8,488 bases of DNA, taken from positions 1-8,488 of the forward strand of contig JAAZFB010000382.1 in NCBI GenBank assembly GCA_012511915.1. Direction: 5' to 3'. A program made the translations under genes and the position numbers. The notes under the pieces are model-generated. The model had not been told where the DNA came from and searched no databases. It saw only the letters and a list, made by a program, of their open reading frames with translations. This DNA is from Clostridiaceae bacterium. GTDB taxonomy: Bacteria; Bacillota; Clostridia; Monoglobales; Firm-18. Below, piece after piece: positions 1 through 5,504 of this stretch (the first letter of the stretch is position 1; each line of letters begins with the position of its first letter).

Positions 1-734
1 TAAAGCCGGGCAGGCTCGCTAAAGAGGGTGCCGAATTTATTATCGGGAATGAATTGTCGGCACAAATTATAAAAGTCATAGAAGATGGCAACAGATTAGT
101 AAGGTTTAAATACAACGGCTTGTTTGAAAACGTACTTGAAAGGTTAGGCGAAGTACCGCTGCCACCGTATATTAAAAAAAAGCTAAGCGATACCAATCGT
201 TATCAAACCATATATTCACGTGTAGACGGGAGTGCGGCAGCGCCGACGGCGGGCTTGCATTTTACCGACGAATTGCTAAACAAAATACGTGCAATGGGAG
301 TTAAAACGGCATTTTTAACACTGCATGTAGGGCTCGGGACTTTCAGACAGGTAAAGACAAAAGATATACAACACCATAAAATGCATTCTGAATATTACTG
401 CATTGATAAAGAGTCGGCGCAAATGATTAATGAAACAAAAGCCAGCGGTAACAGCGTTATAGCGGTGGGGACAACATCGGTCAGAACTTTAGACAGCGTT
501 GCCAAAGACGGTGTAGTTCAAGCCGGAAGCGGTCGTACGGACATTTTTATTTATCCGCCATACAAGTTCCAAATTATCGATAAACTAATTACAAATTTTC
601 ATTTGCCTGAGTCAACATTGCTAATGCTTGTAAGCGCGCTTGCCGGCAGGGAAAACATATTGTCGGCATATGAAACCGCAATTAAAGAGCAATATCGGTT
701 TTTCAGTTTCGGCGATGCGATGTTTATATATTAA
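1..734 (+). CDS. queA: S-adenosylmethionine:tRNA ribosyltransferase-isomerase QueA (3' part, 5' end outside window)
   Basis: QueA transfers and isomerises the ribosyl part of S-adenosylmethionine onto preQ1 in tRNA, giving epoxyqueuosine, the late cytoplasmic step of queuosine synthesis. The reading frame is open from the first full codon at position 3, and 243 codons are visible before TAA at 732-734. Family members are about 340 residues, so roughly the first 100 are missing to the left. Family blocks seen in order are GSAAAPTAGLHFT, LHVGLGTFRQV, HHKMHSEYY, AVGTTSVRTLDS, TDIFIYPPYKF and TNFHLPESTLLMLVSALAG, with FSFGDAMFIY at the end. The TTG at 54 is internal, because the protein matches the family upstream of it (KPGRLAKEGAEF). 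It is followed on the same strand by tgt, the preceding enzyme of the pathway, but 273 bp of palindromic elements separate the two. The first element starts 1 nt after the stop. The identification is very secure. Confidence 0.97.
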   Translation, partial: KPGRLAKEGAEFIIGNELSAQIIKVIEDGNRLVRFKYNGLFENVLERLGEVPLPPYIKKKLSDTNRYQTIYSRVDGSAAAPTAGLHFTDELLNKIRAMGVKTAFLTLHVGLGTFRQVKTKDIQHHKMHSEYYCIDKESAQMINETKASGNSVIAVGTTSVRTLDSVAKDGVVQAGSGRTDIFIYPPYKFQIIDKLITNFHLPESTLLMLVSALAGRENILSAYETAIKEQYRFFSFGDAMFIY

Positions 735-735
735 T

Positions 736-900
736 TAGACCTGTCCGGAAATTCAATCACGGCGGTGTAACCGGTCTTTTTTCCGTGTGGACGCACGACC
801 GGAATCCGCTAATAAACCAATTATTACCGGAACCCGTCCGCACGCCGACGCGAAAAAAATCCTCGGTTTTCCACTCGCGTTGAATTTCCGGACAGGTCTA
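736..900. mobile_element. Element A: 165-bp palindromic MITE-like element with 21-bp perfect terminal inverted repeats
   Basis: The ends 736-756 and 880-900 are perfect inverted repeats of 21 bp. The left end reads TAGACCTGTCCGGAAATTC and then CAA. Both ends include a TA dinucleotide, as expected of a TA target duplication. The inner halves also pair by eye with many substitutions: blocks around 766-780 pair with 855-871, and blocks around 781-809 with 827-855. At the exact centre (818) is the hairpin TAATAA-ACCAA-TTATTA at 810-826. The whole element can therefore fold into one long imperfect hairpin in DNA or RNA. It encodes no transposase; a 67-codon open frame crossing it resembles nothing. 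TA-bounded ends are typical of elements moved by IS630/Tc1-mariner-type transposases, so that link is an inference. It is the only copy of this family in the window, and it lies directly behind the queA stop. Confidence 0.85.
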
Positions 901-911
901 TTGAACTTTTT

Positions 912-993
912 ATACTATTCCTCATTTAAAATATTGACAAACTTTTTTGTCAATAGCGGCCGCAATCAGCGGCCGTTACAAGGAAAATAGTAT
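912..993 (+). mobile_element. Element B, copy 1: 82-bp structured repeat upstream of tgt
   Basis: This segment recurs, reverse complemented, at 3234-3316 with only three differences: one C/T, one G/T and one extra T. The ends are imperfect inverted repeats, ATACTATTCCT at the left and the complement of ATACTATTTTCCT at the right. Inside are two stem-loops. The first is a perfect 10-bp stem TATTGACAAA/TTTGTCAATA (932-941 with 946-955, loop CTTT). The second is a 7-bp GC-rich stem CGGCCGC/GCGGCCG with loop AATCA (957-975). The element ends 14 nt before the tgt start codon, so on a queA-tgt transcript it would lie just 5' of the tgt ribosome binding site at 997-1001. It has no coding capacity. 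Its mobility is inferred from the second copy and the TA-containing ends. Confidence 0.85.
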
Positions 994-1007
994 TATAGGA
1001 GATTTTT

Positions 1008-2126
1008 ATGTTTAAATTATTAAAAGAACAAAAAGGTGCACGACGCGGAGAACTCCATACCACACATGGGGTTATTCAAACACCCGTATTTATGAATGTC
1101 GGAACGGCGGCGGCAATAAAAGGCGCTGTATCGACACTTGATTTAATCAACTTAAAATGTCAAGTGCAGCTTTCCAATACCTATCATTTGCACCTACAAC
1201 CCGGTGATAATGTTATAAGACAATTAGGCGGTCTTCAAAAATTTATGAATTGGGACGGCCCGATTTTAACGGACAGTGGTGGGTTTCAAGTTTTTTCTTT
1301 AGCCGCGTTACGCAAGATAGAAGAGGAGGGAGTGCATTTTTCATCCCATATTGACGGAAAAAAGATTTTTATGGGTCCTGAACAAAGTATGCAAATACAA
1401 AGCAACCTTGCTTCTACAATAGCGATGGCTTTTGACGAATGCATTGGGATCCCCGCAACGTATGAATATGTAAAAAAATCTGCACAGCGCACAACACGTT
1501 GGCTTGAACGCTGTGTAATGGAACTATCCAGATTAAATGATTCAGAAGATACGATAAACAAAAAGCAAATGCTGTTTGGTATTAATCAGGGGGGCATTTT
1601 TTCTGACATCCGAATACAATCCATGCAAGAGATTTCGCAATTTGACCTTGATGGCTATGCTATAGGCGGACTTGCGGTCGGTGAAACGGCAGAGCAGATG
1701 TATGATATTATCGAAACGGTAGTACCATTCATGCCGACGGATAAGCCGCGTTATCTTATGGGGGTTGGTACGCCGGAAAACATTTTAGAAGCAGTTTCAC
1801 GGGGTGTTGATTTTTTTGACTGCGTTATGCCAAGCAGAAATGCACGACATGCTAAGCTGTATACTTCACAAGGTGCAATTAACTTGTTAAACGCAAAATT
1901 TGAGACGGATAAAAACCCTATTGACCAAAATTGCTGTTGCACTACTTGCCGGAATTATTCAAGAGCATATATACGGCATTTGTTTAAGGCGAAAGAAATG
2001 CTTGCTATGCGGCTTTGTGTTATGCATAACTTGCATTTTTATAACACCATGATGGAGGAAATACGAGAAGCAATTGAAAACAATAGATTTTTGCAATATA
2101 AGGAAGAAAAAATCAGAACAAGCTAA
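1008..2126 (+). CDS. tgt: Queuine/preQ1 tRNA-guanine transglycosylase Tgt
   Basis: Bacterial Tgt exchanges guanine-34 in the anticodon of GUN tRNAs for preQ1, the step before QueA. The 372-residue length is normal for the family. Visible motifs are TDSGGFQVFSL with the catalytic Asp at about residue 89, FDECIGIPA (142-150), the substrate-binding block YAIGGLAVGE (217-226), YLMGVGTPENILEAV (249-263) and FDCVMPSRNARHA with the nucleophilic Asp271. The C-terminal zinc site is complete: Cys309, Cys311, Cys314 and His340, with the family spacing CxCx2Cx25H. The ATG at 1008 is preceded by AGGAG (997-1001) at a 6-nt spacing, and the protein starts in register with the family. It probably shares a transcript with queA despite the 273-bp element-filled gap. 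No convincing separate promoter was found in that gap. The TAA stop at 2124-2126 touches element C directly. Confidence 0.98.
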   Translation: MFKLLKEQKGARRGELHTTHGVIQTPVFMNVGTAAAIKGAVSTLDLINLKCQVQLSNTYHLHLQPGDNVIRQLGGLQKFMNWDGPILTDSGGFQVFSLAALRKIEEEGVHFSSHIDGKKIFMGPEQSMQIQSNLASTIAMAFDECIGIPATYEYVKKSAQRTTRWLERCVMELSRLNDSEDTINKKQMLFGINQGGIFSDIRIQSMQEISQFDLDGYAIGGLAVGETAEQMYDIIETVVPFMPTDKPRYLMGVGTPENILEAVSRGVDFFDCVMPSRNARHAKLYTSQGAINLLNAKFETDKNPIDQNCCCTTCRNYSRAYIRHLFKAKEMLAMRLCVMHNLHFYNTMMEEIREAIENNRFLQYKEEKIRTS

Positions 2127-2287
2127 TACTAAATTCAATCAAATATAGCGCAATCTTTTCGGCTGATTTTCCACTGAACATCGTTATGGAACCGTTTTGA
2201 ATGCAAAAAGCATTCAAAAGAACCCATGCCTTGCTCAGCAAAAAATCATCTCGCAAATATAACACTATATTTGATTGAATTTAGTAT
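2126..2287. mobile_element. Element C, copy 1: 162-bp full palindrome behind tgt
   Basis: The ends 2126-2147 and 2266-2287 are perfect 22-bp inverted repeats beginning ATACTAAATTCAATCAAATA. Weaker pairing continues inward, for example TGATTTT near 2164-2170 with its partner near 2243-2249. The centre is a perfect 10-bp stem TTTTGAATGC/GCATTCAAAA (2195-2204 with 2210-2219) around a loop of five A. The centre of the ends (2206.5) and of the hairpin (2207) coincide, so this is one palindromic unit rather than chance repeats. Two other relatives occur at 3147-3192 and 6290-6322. It carries no gene. It sits against the tgt stop on its left and abuts element D on its right, in the gap between two converging genes. 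A role as a bidirectional 3'-end hairpin is possible but not shown. Confidence 0.88.
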
Positions 2288-2456
2288 AACACTACAACGA
2301 ACACATCGGGCGTGCACCATATTTTGAATGATTTTCCGCCATGCAAACCATCAAAAATCAGGCAATACACAAAGTATTACCCGATTTTCGCTGATTCACC
2401 TGACAAAAAAATCATTTTAAAAATCTGTCACACGCCGAATGTTCGCTGTAGTGCTA
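2287..2456. mobile_element. Element D: 170-bp imperfect palindrome between converging tgt and radC
   Basis: Reading inward from both sides gives matching ends, TAACACTACAACGAACACAT on the left and, on the complementary strand, TAGCACTACAGCGAACATTC on the right. Both continue into a shared GGCGTG, a TATTTT-like run and AATGATTTT. At the centre (about 2371) AATCAGGCAATAC pairs with GTATTACCCGATT around the loop ACAAA. The element is bounded by TA at 2287-2288 and 2455-2456. The right-hand TA together with the first element base makes the TAG stop codon of radC; the other end of the element reads TAA at the same place. No open frame of note lies inside. Elements C and D together fill the entire tgt-radC gap of 327 bp. 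Only one copy is seen here, so mobility is inferred from its shape. Confidence 0.78.
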
Positions 2457-3122
2457 AAACCTAAAATTATGTTCGTAAAATGATATAAAGCTACCTTTCC
2501 CGACTATTATATGGTCTAACAGTTCAATACCGATTGTGTCGAGCGCAGCCTTTATTCTTTGTGTTGCTTCAATGTCTTGTTGAGATGGCAAAAGTGTTCC
2601 ACCCGGGTGATTGTGGCATAATATAACCGAATGGGTAGAGGAATATGTAACGTGCTCTATTATTTGGCGTGGTTCAATAAATACTTGGCTGGGTGTGCCT
2701 TCAGCTACTAACACTTGTTTAATAATCGCTTTATTGGTATCCAAGCATAATAAATACATCGCTTCGTTTATCCTGCCGCAAAACAAATCAACACAATAAC
2801 GCCCTATATCATCAACACTCGAAAATAATTTTTTGTCGCCATACATACTCAGCAAATATGCCCTTGCAACGGATGGAAACAGTTTTAACTGCTGTGCTGT
2901 CCGTCTGCCTATACCTTTTATTTTTAAAAGCTCTTCAACAGGCGCATTGCATACATTGTAAAAAGACCCGAACACCCTAATCAGTTCGTGAGCAATGGGA
3001 TTTGTATCAACACGCGGAATAAGAGTGAATAAATAAAGCTCTAATACTTCATGTTTTTGAAAGCTTTCTATGCCATACTTTAATGCTTTGTTTATTATAC
3101 GCTCTCTGTGACCTTGTGCCAT
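2454..3122 (-). CDS. radC: RadC family JAB/JAMM-domain protein
   Basis: This is a 222-residue protein of normal RadC length and layout. The N-terminal region (about 1-90) contains the helix-hairpin-helix LLKIKGIGRRTAQQL (65-79). The C-terminal JAMM-type metalloprotease-like domain carries HNHPGG with His170, His172 and Asp183 in H-x-H-x10-D spacing. The family was once named for DNA repair, but its biochemical role is unsettled, and this sequence adds nothing on function. The ATG at 3122 is supported by AAGGAA at about 3131-3135, 8 nt upstream. The gene points toward tgt and away from the pyr operon in position, although it shares the pyr strand. A 198-bp gap full of palindromic elements separates it from pyrE, so its transcription may be independent. 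Its TAG stop overlaps the end of element D. Confidence 0.95.
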   Translation of the reverse strand: MAQGHRERIINKALKYGIESFQKHEVLELYLFTLIPRVDTNPIAHELIRVFGSFYNVCNAPVEELLKIKGIGRRTAQQLKLFPSVARAYLLSMYGDKKLFSSVDDIGRYCVDLFCGRINEAMYLLCLDTNKAIIKQVLVAEGTPSQVFIEPRQIIEHVTYSSTHSVILCHNHPGGTLLPSQQDIEATQRIKAALDTIGIELLDHIIVGKGSFISFYEHNFRF

Positions 3123-3146
3123 GCAGCTTTTCCTTCCCTTCCGTTT

Positions 3147-3192
3147 ATACTAAATTCAATCAAATATAAAACTATATTAGATTGAATTTATA
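3147..3192. mobile_element. Element C, copy 2: 46-bp mini-hairpin upstream of radC
   Basis: The left arm 3147-3168 is identical to the 22-bp end of element C at 2126-2147. The right arm (3173-3192) is a diverged inverted copy containing one A/T change and one lost base near the tip. Only a 4-nt loop (AAAC) separates the arms, so this looks like element C reduced to its two ends by an internal deletion. It lies about 24 nt upstream of the radC start codon and would be in its leader. It shares its right-hand TA with element E. Confidence 0.8.
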
Positions 3193-3232
3193 CTAATTCG
3201 CGTTAGAAAATTTCATTAATTGCGAATTAGTA
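3191..3232. mobile_element. Element E: 42-bp hairpin with 11-bp perfect inverted repeats
   Basis: TACTAATTCGC at 3191-3201 is perfectly inverted at 3222-3232, and the interior (GTTAG, AAAATTT against AAATTTCATTAATT-type sequence) pairs loosely. The TA at each tip and the TACTAATT start resemble the tips of elements B (TACTATT) and C (TACTAAATT). It is wedged between element C copy 2 and element B copy 2 with no spare sequence. It may be a deletion derivative of a larger element or simply a hairpin; one copy cannot decide. Confidence 0.6.
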
Positions 3233-3233
3233 A

Positions 3234-3316
3234 ATACTATTTTCCTTGTAACGGCAGCTGATTGCGGCCGCTATTGACAAAAAAAGTTTGTCAATATTTT
3301 AAATAAGGAATAGTAT
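3234..3316 (-). mobile_element. Element B, copy 2: 83-bp structured repeat directly behind pyrE
   Basis: On the minus strand this is the same sequence as 912-993, apart from one C/T change, one G/T change and one extra T in the T-run. The G/T change falls inside the second stem (CGGCCGC against GCTGCCG), making a single mismatch, while the TTGACAAA/TTTGTCAA stem is kept. It begins 4 nt after the pyrE stop codon, in the direction of operon transcription, so it would form the 3' untranslated end of the pyr mRNA if transcription continues. There is no U-run after either stem, so it is not a classical intrinsic terminator. High identity to copy 1 suggests recent spread or conversion. Confidence 0.85.
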
Positions 3317-3320
3317 AGTA

Positions 3321-3887
3321 TTACTTTCTGCTGCCAGGTTTTTCTATAGAAACGCCCATTTTGCATAAAGGGCACTCATTTGCCTCATAGGAAACAACCT
3401 CAACGGAAACAACGGCTTTAAACGGAAATCCGAAGTCAATTTTACCACCCGTTCTGTCAACAATGCAACCTACGCCTACAACCTCACCGCCGGCTTCTTT
3501 CACGACATCAATAACTTCACGTACCGAGCCGCCTGTGGTAATGACATCTTCAACAACAACAAACCGTTCACCTTTAGATATGTTAAAGCCTCTGCGAAGA
3601 CACATTTTTCCGTTAGCATCACGCTCGGTAAATATATTTTTCACTCCAAGCTGTCTGCTTGTTTCATATGAGATTATTATGGCGCCGATCGCCGGCCCGA
3701 TTACAGTATCAACGTTGTCTTTTTGAAAAATATTTGCAAGCTGTTTGCAAAATTTTTCGCTAAGCTGCGGGTCTTGAAAAATTTTCGCACATTGCAGGTA
3801 CTGACCGCTATGTCGCCCGGAGGTCAACAAAAAATGCCCTTCCTGCAACACGTTTGCCTCTTTTAAAGTTGTAATTGTCTCTTGCAT
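3321..3887 (-). CDS. pyrE: Orotate phosphoribosyltransferase PyrE
   Basis: PyrE joins orotate and PRPP to orotidine 5'-monophosphate, the fifth step of UMP synthesis. The 188-residue protein shows the opening GHFLLTSGRHSGQYLQCAK (17-35), FTERD (86-90) and the PRPP-binding block VVVEDVITTGGS (110-121). It ends with a CPLC pair (172-175) and a KPGSR tail, as I know from short clostridial PyrE proteins. A start at 3956 would add 23 residues lying inside the preceding gene. The ATG at 3887 has AAAGGAG (3897-3903) 9 nt upstream and gives the family N terminus, so it is preferred. It follows the phosphatase gene by 1 nt, which implies coupled translation. It appears to be the last gene of the pyr operon, with element B 4 nt behind its TAA. 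No pyrF is seen next to it. Confidence 0.96.
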   Translation of the reverse strand: MQETITTLKEANVLQEGHFLLTSGRHSGQYLQCAKIFQDPQLSEKFCKQLANIFQKDNVDTVIGPAIGAIIISYETSRQLGVKNIFTERDANGKMCLRRGFNISKGERFVVVEDVITTGGSVREVIDVVKEAGGEVVGVGCIVDRTGGKIDFGFPFKAVVSVEVVSYEANECPLCKMGVSIEKPGSRK

Positions 3888-3888
3888 A

Positions 3889-4590
3889 TTAATTATCTCC
3901 TTTCTTATCTGTCTTGCGCCACCACGATTGCTTCGCCAATGTACTGTAGTCACCAAGATGTCCGTTGTCGCCAGCGACTACTATCTTTGGGCTTAATTTA
4001 TCATCGTATTCAACAACAGTGATTGAGGCATTGTCATTCCACGCTATTTCGGCTAAATCGGATAATGATTTATTATGATACTTGCATAAAAGCACTCGTA
4101 ATGCGGTTCCGTGAGTAACAATGCACAGCACTTTTCCAATATGCTTATTAATTTTTTCTTGCACCGCATCGTATATTCTGTTTTGAAATTCTATCATAGA
4201 TTCCCCGTCGGGCATTTGCACGTGAAGAGGGTTGTTCAACCAAAATCCATAACTTTCGGGAAATTTGTTAGGCAGTTCATCCCACGGAACATCCTCCCAT
4301 TGTCCGCCGTTTATTTCCCTTAGCCTCTCATCTGTAATTATTTCCATATTTCTGCCCTGTGCAATTGCTTCCGCTGTTTTATAGGTGCGTTTAAGGTCAC
4401 TTGAGTATATAGCATCTATATTTGTATCCCTTAGGCGTTCGGCAGTAAGTTTTATTTGCCTTACCCCGTTTTCCGTTAAATCGGAGTTATAGTGTCCGTG
4501 AAAAACTCTGTCTATATTGCCGTCCGCCTCGCCATGGCGAATGAAAATCACTTTAGTTAATTTCAAAGCGCTACCGCCCTTTCTGCTCAT
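3889..4590 (-). CDS. Histidine phosphatase family protein (phosphoglycerate mutase-like), within the pyr operon
   Basis: This 233-residue protein belongs to the histidine phosphatase superfamily. RHGE (18-21) carries the phospho-accepting His19. SSDLKRTYKTAEAI (63-76) holds the second-core Arg, REINGGQWED (91-100) the acid residue region, PDGES (127-131) a family turn, and VTHGTALR (158-165) the second catalytic His160. Members include CobC/GpmB/PhoE-like enzymes acting on many phosphate esters, so the substrate cannot be told from sequence. It is not a glycolytic mutase by length or motif detail. The ATG at 4590 overlaps the pyrD stop (ATGA) and has AAAGG at 4598-4602, 7 nt upstream. A TTG nine codons in, after GGGCGGT, is a less likely start. 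Its tight packing between pyrD and pyrE says it is expressed with pyrimidine genes. A nucleotide-related phosphatase role is only an inference. Confidence 0.92.
   Translation of the reverse strand: MSRKGGSALKLTKVIFIRHGEADGNIDRVFHGHYNSDLTENGVRQIKLTAERLRDTNIDAIYSSDLKRTYKTAEAIAQGRNMEIITDERLREINGGQWEDVPWDELPNKFPESYGFWLNNPLHVQMPDGESMIEFQNRIYDAVQEKINKHIGKVLCIVTHGTALRVLLCKYHNKSLSDLAEIAWNDNASITVVEYDDKLSPKIVVAGDNGHLGDYSTLAKQSWWRKTDKKGDN
3897..3903 (-). promoter_or_regulatory. Ribosome binding site deciding the pyrE start
   Basis: AAAGGAG on the minus strand lies 9 nt before the ATG at 3887 and inside the last codons of the phosphatase gene (KKGDN). It argues against the longer reading from 3956, and it means ribosomes finishing the upstream gene reach the pyrE start. 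Confidence 0.85.
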
Positions 4591-5504
4591 AAATATGCCT
4601 TTACTGCTCCGGTTAACGATTTAATGCTCTTAATATTGCATTTCGATGCATATTCTGCCAACTGATTTTTTATATTTAATGCCGCAGTGGGCGTAACAAT
4701 ATTTGCTGTTCCAACTGAAACGGCAGTTGCACCCGCAAGTAAAAATTCGACAGCATCCTCACCGCTCATTATACCACCCATTCCTATAATTGGCAAGTCT
4801 ACACTATTTGCAACTTGCCATACCATACGCACCGCTACCGGTTTTATTGCAGGACCGGATAATCCGCCGGTATTGTTTGCAAGAACAGGTCTTTTGGTTT
4901 TAATGTCAATTTTCATCCCCAGCAGCGTGTTAATAAGCGAAAGTGCATCTGCACCGCCTTGTTTTGCCGCTTTTGCAATTTCGGTAATGTCGGTAACATT
5001 GGGGCTGAGCTTTACAATGAGCGGGACGCTGCAATTTTCTTTAACACTATAGGTAATTTGGCGTACAATGTCCGGATTTGTTCCAAAGGAGACACCACCC
5101 TGTTTTACATTGGGACAAGAAATATTAAGCTCGATAAAGTCTGGTCCATTGCCAAGCATTTTTGCTATTTTGCAATTTTCCTCAATTGTGCTGCCCGATA
5201 TGTTGGCAATTATTTTAGTATCATATTTCTTTAAATTTGGCAAGTCATACGTTAAAAAAAACTCTGCGCCTGTATTTTGCAGCCCTACGCTGTTCAAAAC
5301 CCCCGAAGCAGTTTCTGCAATACGCGGCGGGGCGTTACCTTCTTTAGGTTTTAGTGTTATTGCCTTAGAGCAAACGGCGCCAAGTTCGGATAGATTATAG
5401 TATTGGCTTATTTCCCAACCTTTACCAAAGGTGCCGGAAGCCGTAATAACCGGATTTTTAAGTATTGTCCCCGCAATGTTGACAGACATATCAATACTAT
5501 TCAT
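4587..5504 (-). CDS. pyrD: Dihydroorotate dehydrogenase class 1B, catalytic subunit PyrD
   Basis: PyrD (PyrDB type) oxidises dihydroorotate to orotate with FMN, passing electrons to PyrK and on to NAD+. The 305-residue TIM-barrel protein shows NPVITASGTFGKG (17-29), Lys48 in the SKAIT block, LNSVGLQNTG (70-79), the NISCPNVKQGG loop with catalytic Cys130, and PLIVKLSP (161-168). Further on are NTGGLSGPAIKP (211-222) and the phosphate-binding IIGMGGI...GATAVSVGTA (239-267). Cys rather than Ser as the base, together with the neighbouring PyrK, fixes class 1B. A start at 5525 would add seven residues, but ATG 5504 has a perfect AAGGAGG 9 nt upstream. It overlaps the end of pyrK by 8 nt and the next gene by 4 nt (ATGA), so the three are probably coupled in translation. 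Confidence 0.97.
   Translation of the reverse strand: MNSIDMSVNIAGTILKNPVITASGTFGKGWEISQYYNLSELGAVCSKAITLKPKEGNAPPRIAETASGVLNSVGLQNTGAEFFLTYDLPNLKKYDTKIIANISGSTIEENCKIAKMLGNGPDFIELNISCPNVKQGGVSFGTNPDIVRQITYSVKENCSVPLIVKLSPNVTDITEIAKAAKQGGADALSLINTLLGMKIDIKTKRPVLANNTGGLSGPAIKPVAVRMVWQVANSVDLPIIGMGGIMSGEDAVEFLLAGATAVSVGTANIVTPTAALNIKNQLAEYASKCNIKSIKSLTGAVKAYL

Noticed and set aside
936..941. TTGACA as a -35 promoter box in element B
   Set aside because: No -10 hexamer occurs at 16-18 nt; the sequence is one arm of a perfect stem.
787..990. A 67-codon open frame on the + strand
   Set aside because: It runs through elements A and B, has no ribosome binding site and no recognisable protein features; it is a by-product of the palindromes.
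901..1007. A possible preQ1 riboswitch in front of tgt
   Set aside because: The hairpins here recur behind pyrE with almost the same sequence, and the compact preQ1 aptamer pattern with its A-rich tail is absent. It is element B, not a gene-specific sensor.
3234..3316. Rho-independent terminator for the pyr operon
   Set aside because: The stems are good but neither is followed by a U-run; the T-run lies in a loop. Because the same unit precedes tgt, it is better treated as a repeat.
3123..3320. CRISPR-like repeated array between radC and pyrE
   Set aside because: The three hairpins have different sequences and lengths and no regular spacers; they are separate palindromic elements.
3888..3956. 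N-terminal extension of PyrE to 3956
   Set aside because: It lies wholly inside the phosphatase gene, and a strong ribosome binding site marks the ATG at 3887.
4687..5400. Several open frames on the + strand opposite pyrD
   Set aside because: They are antisense shadows of a clearly conserved gene, with no ribosome binding sites or recognisable products.
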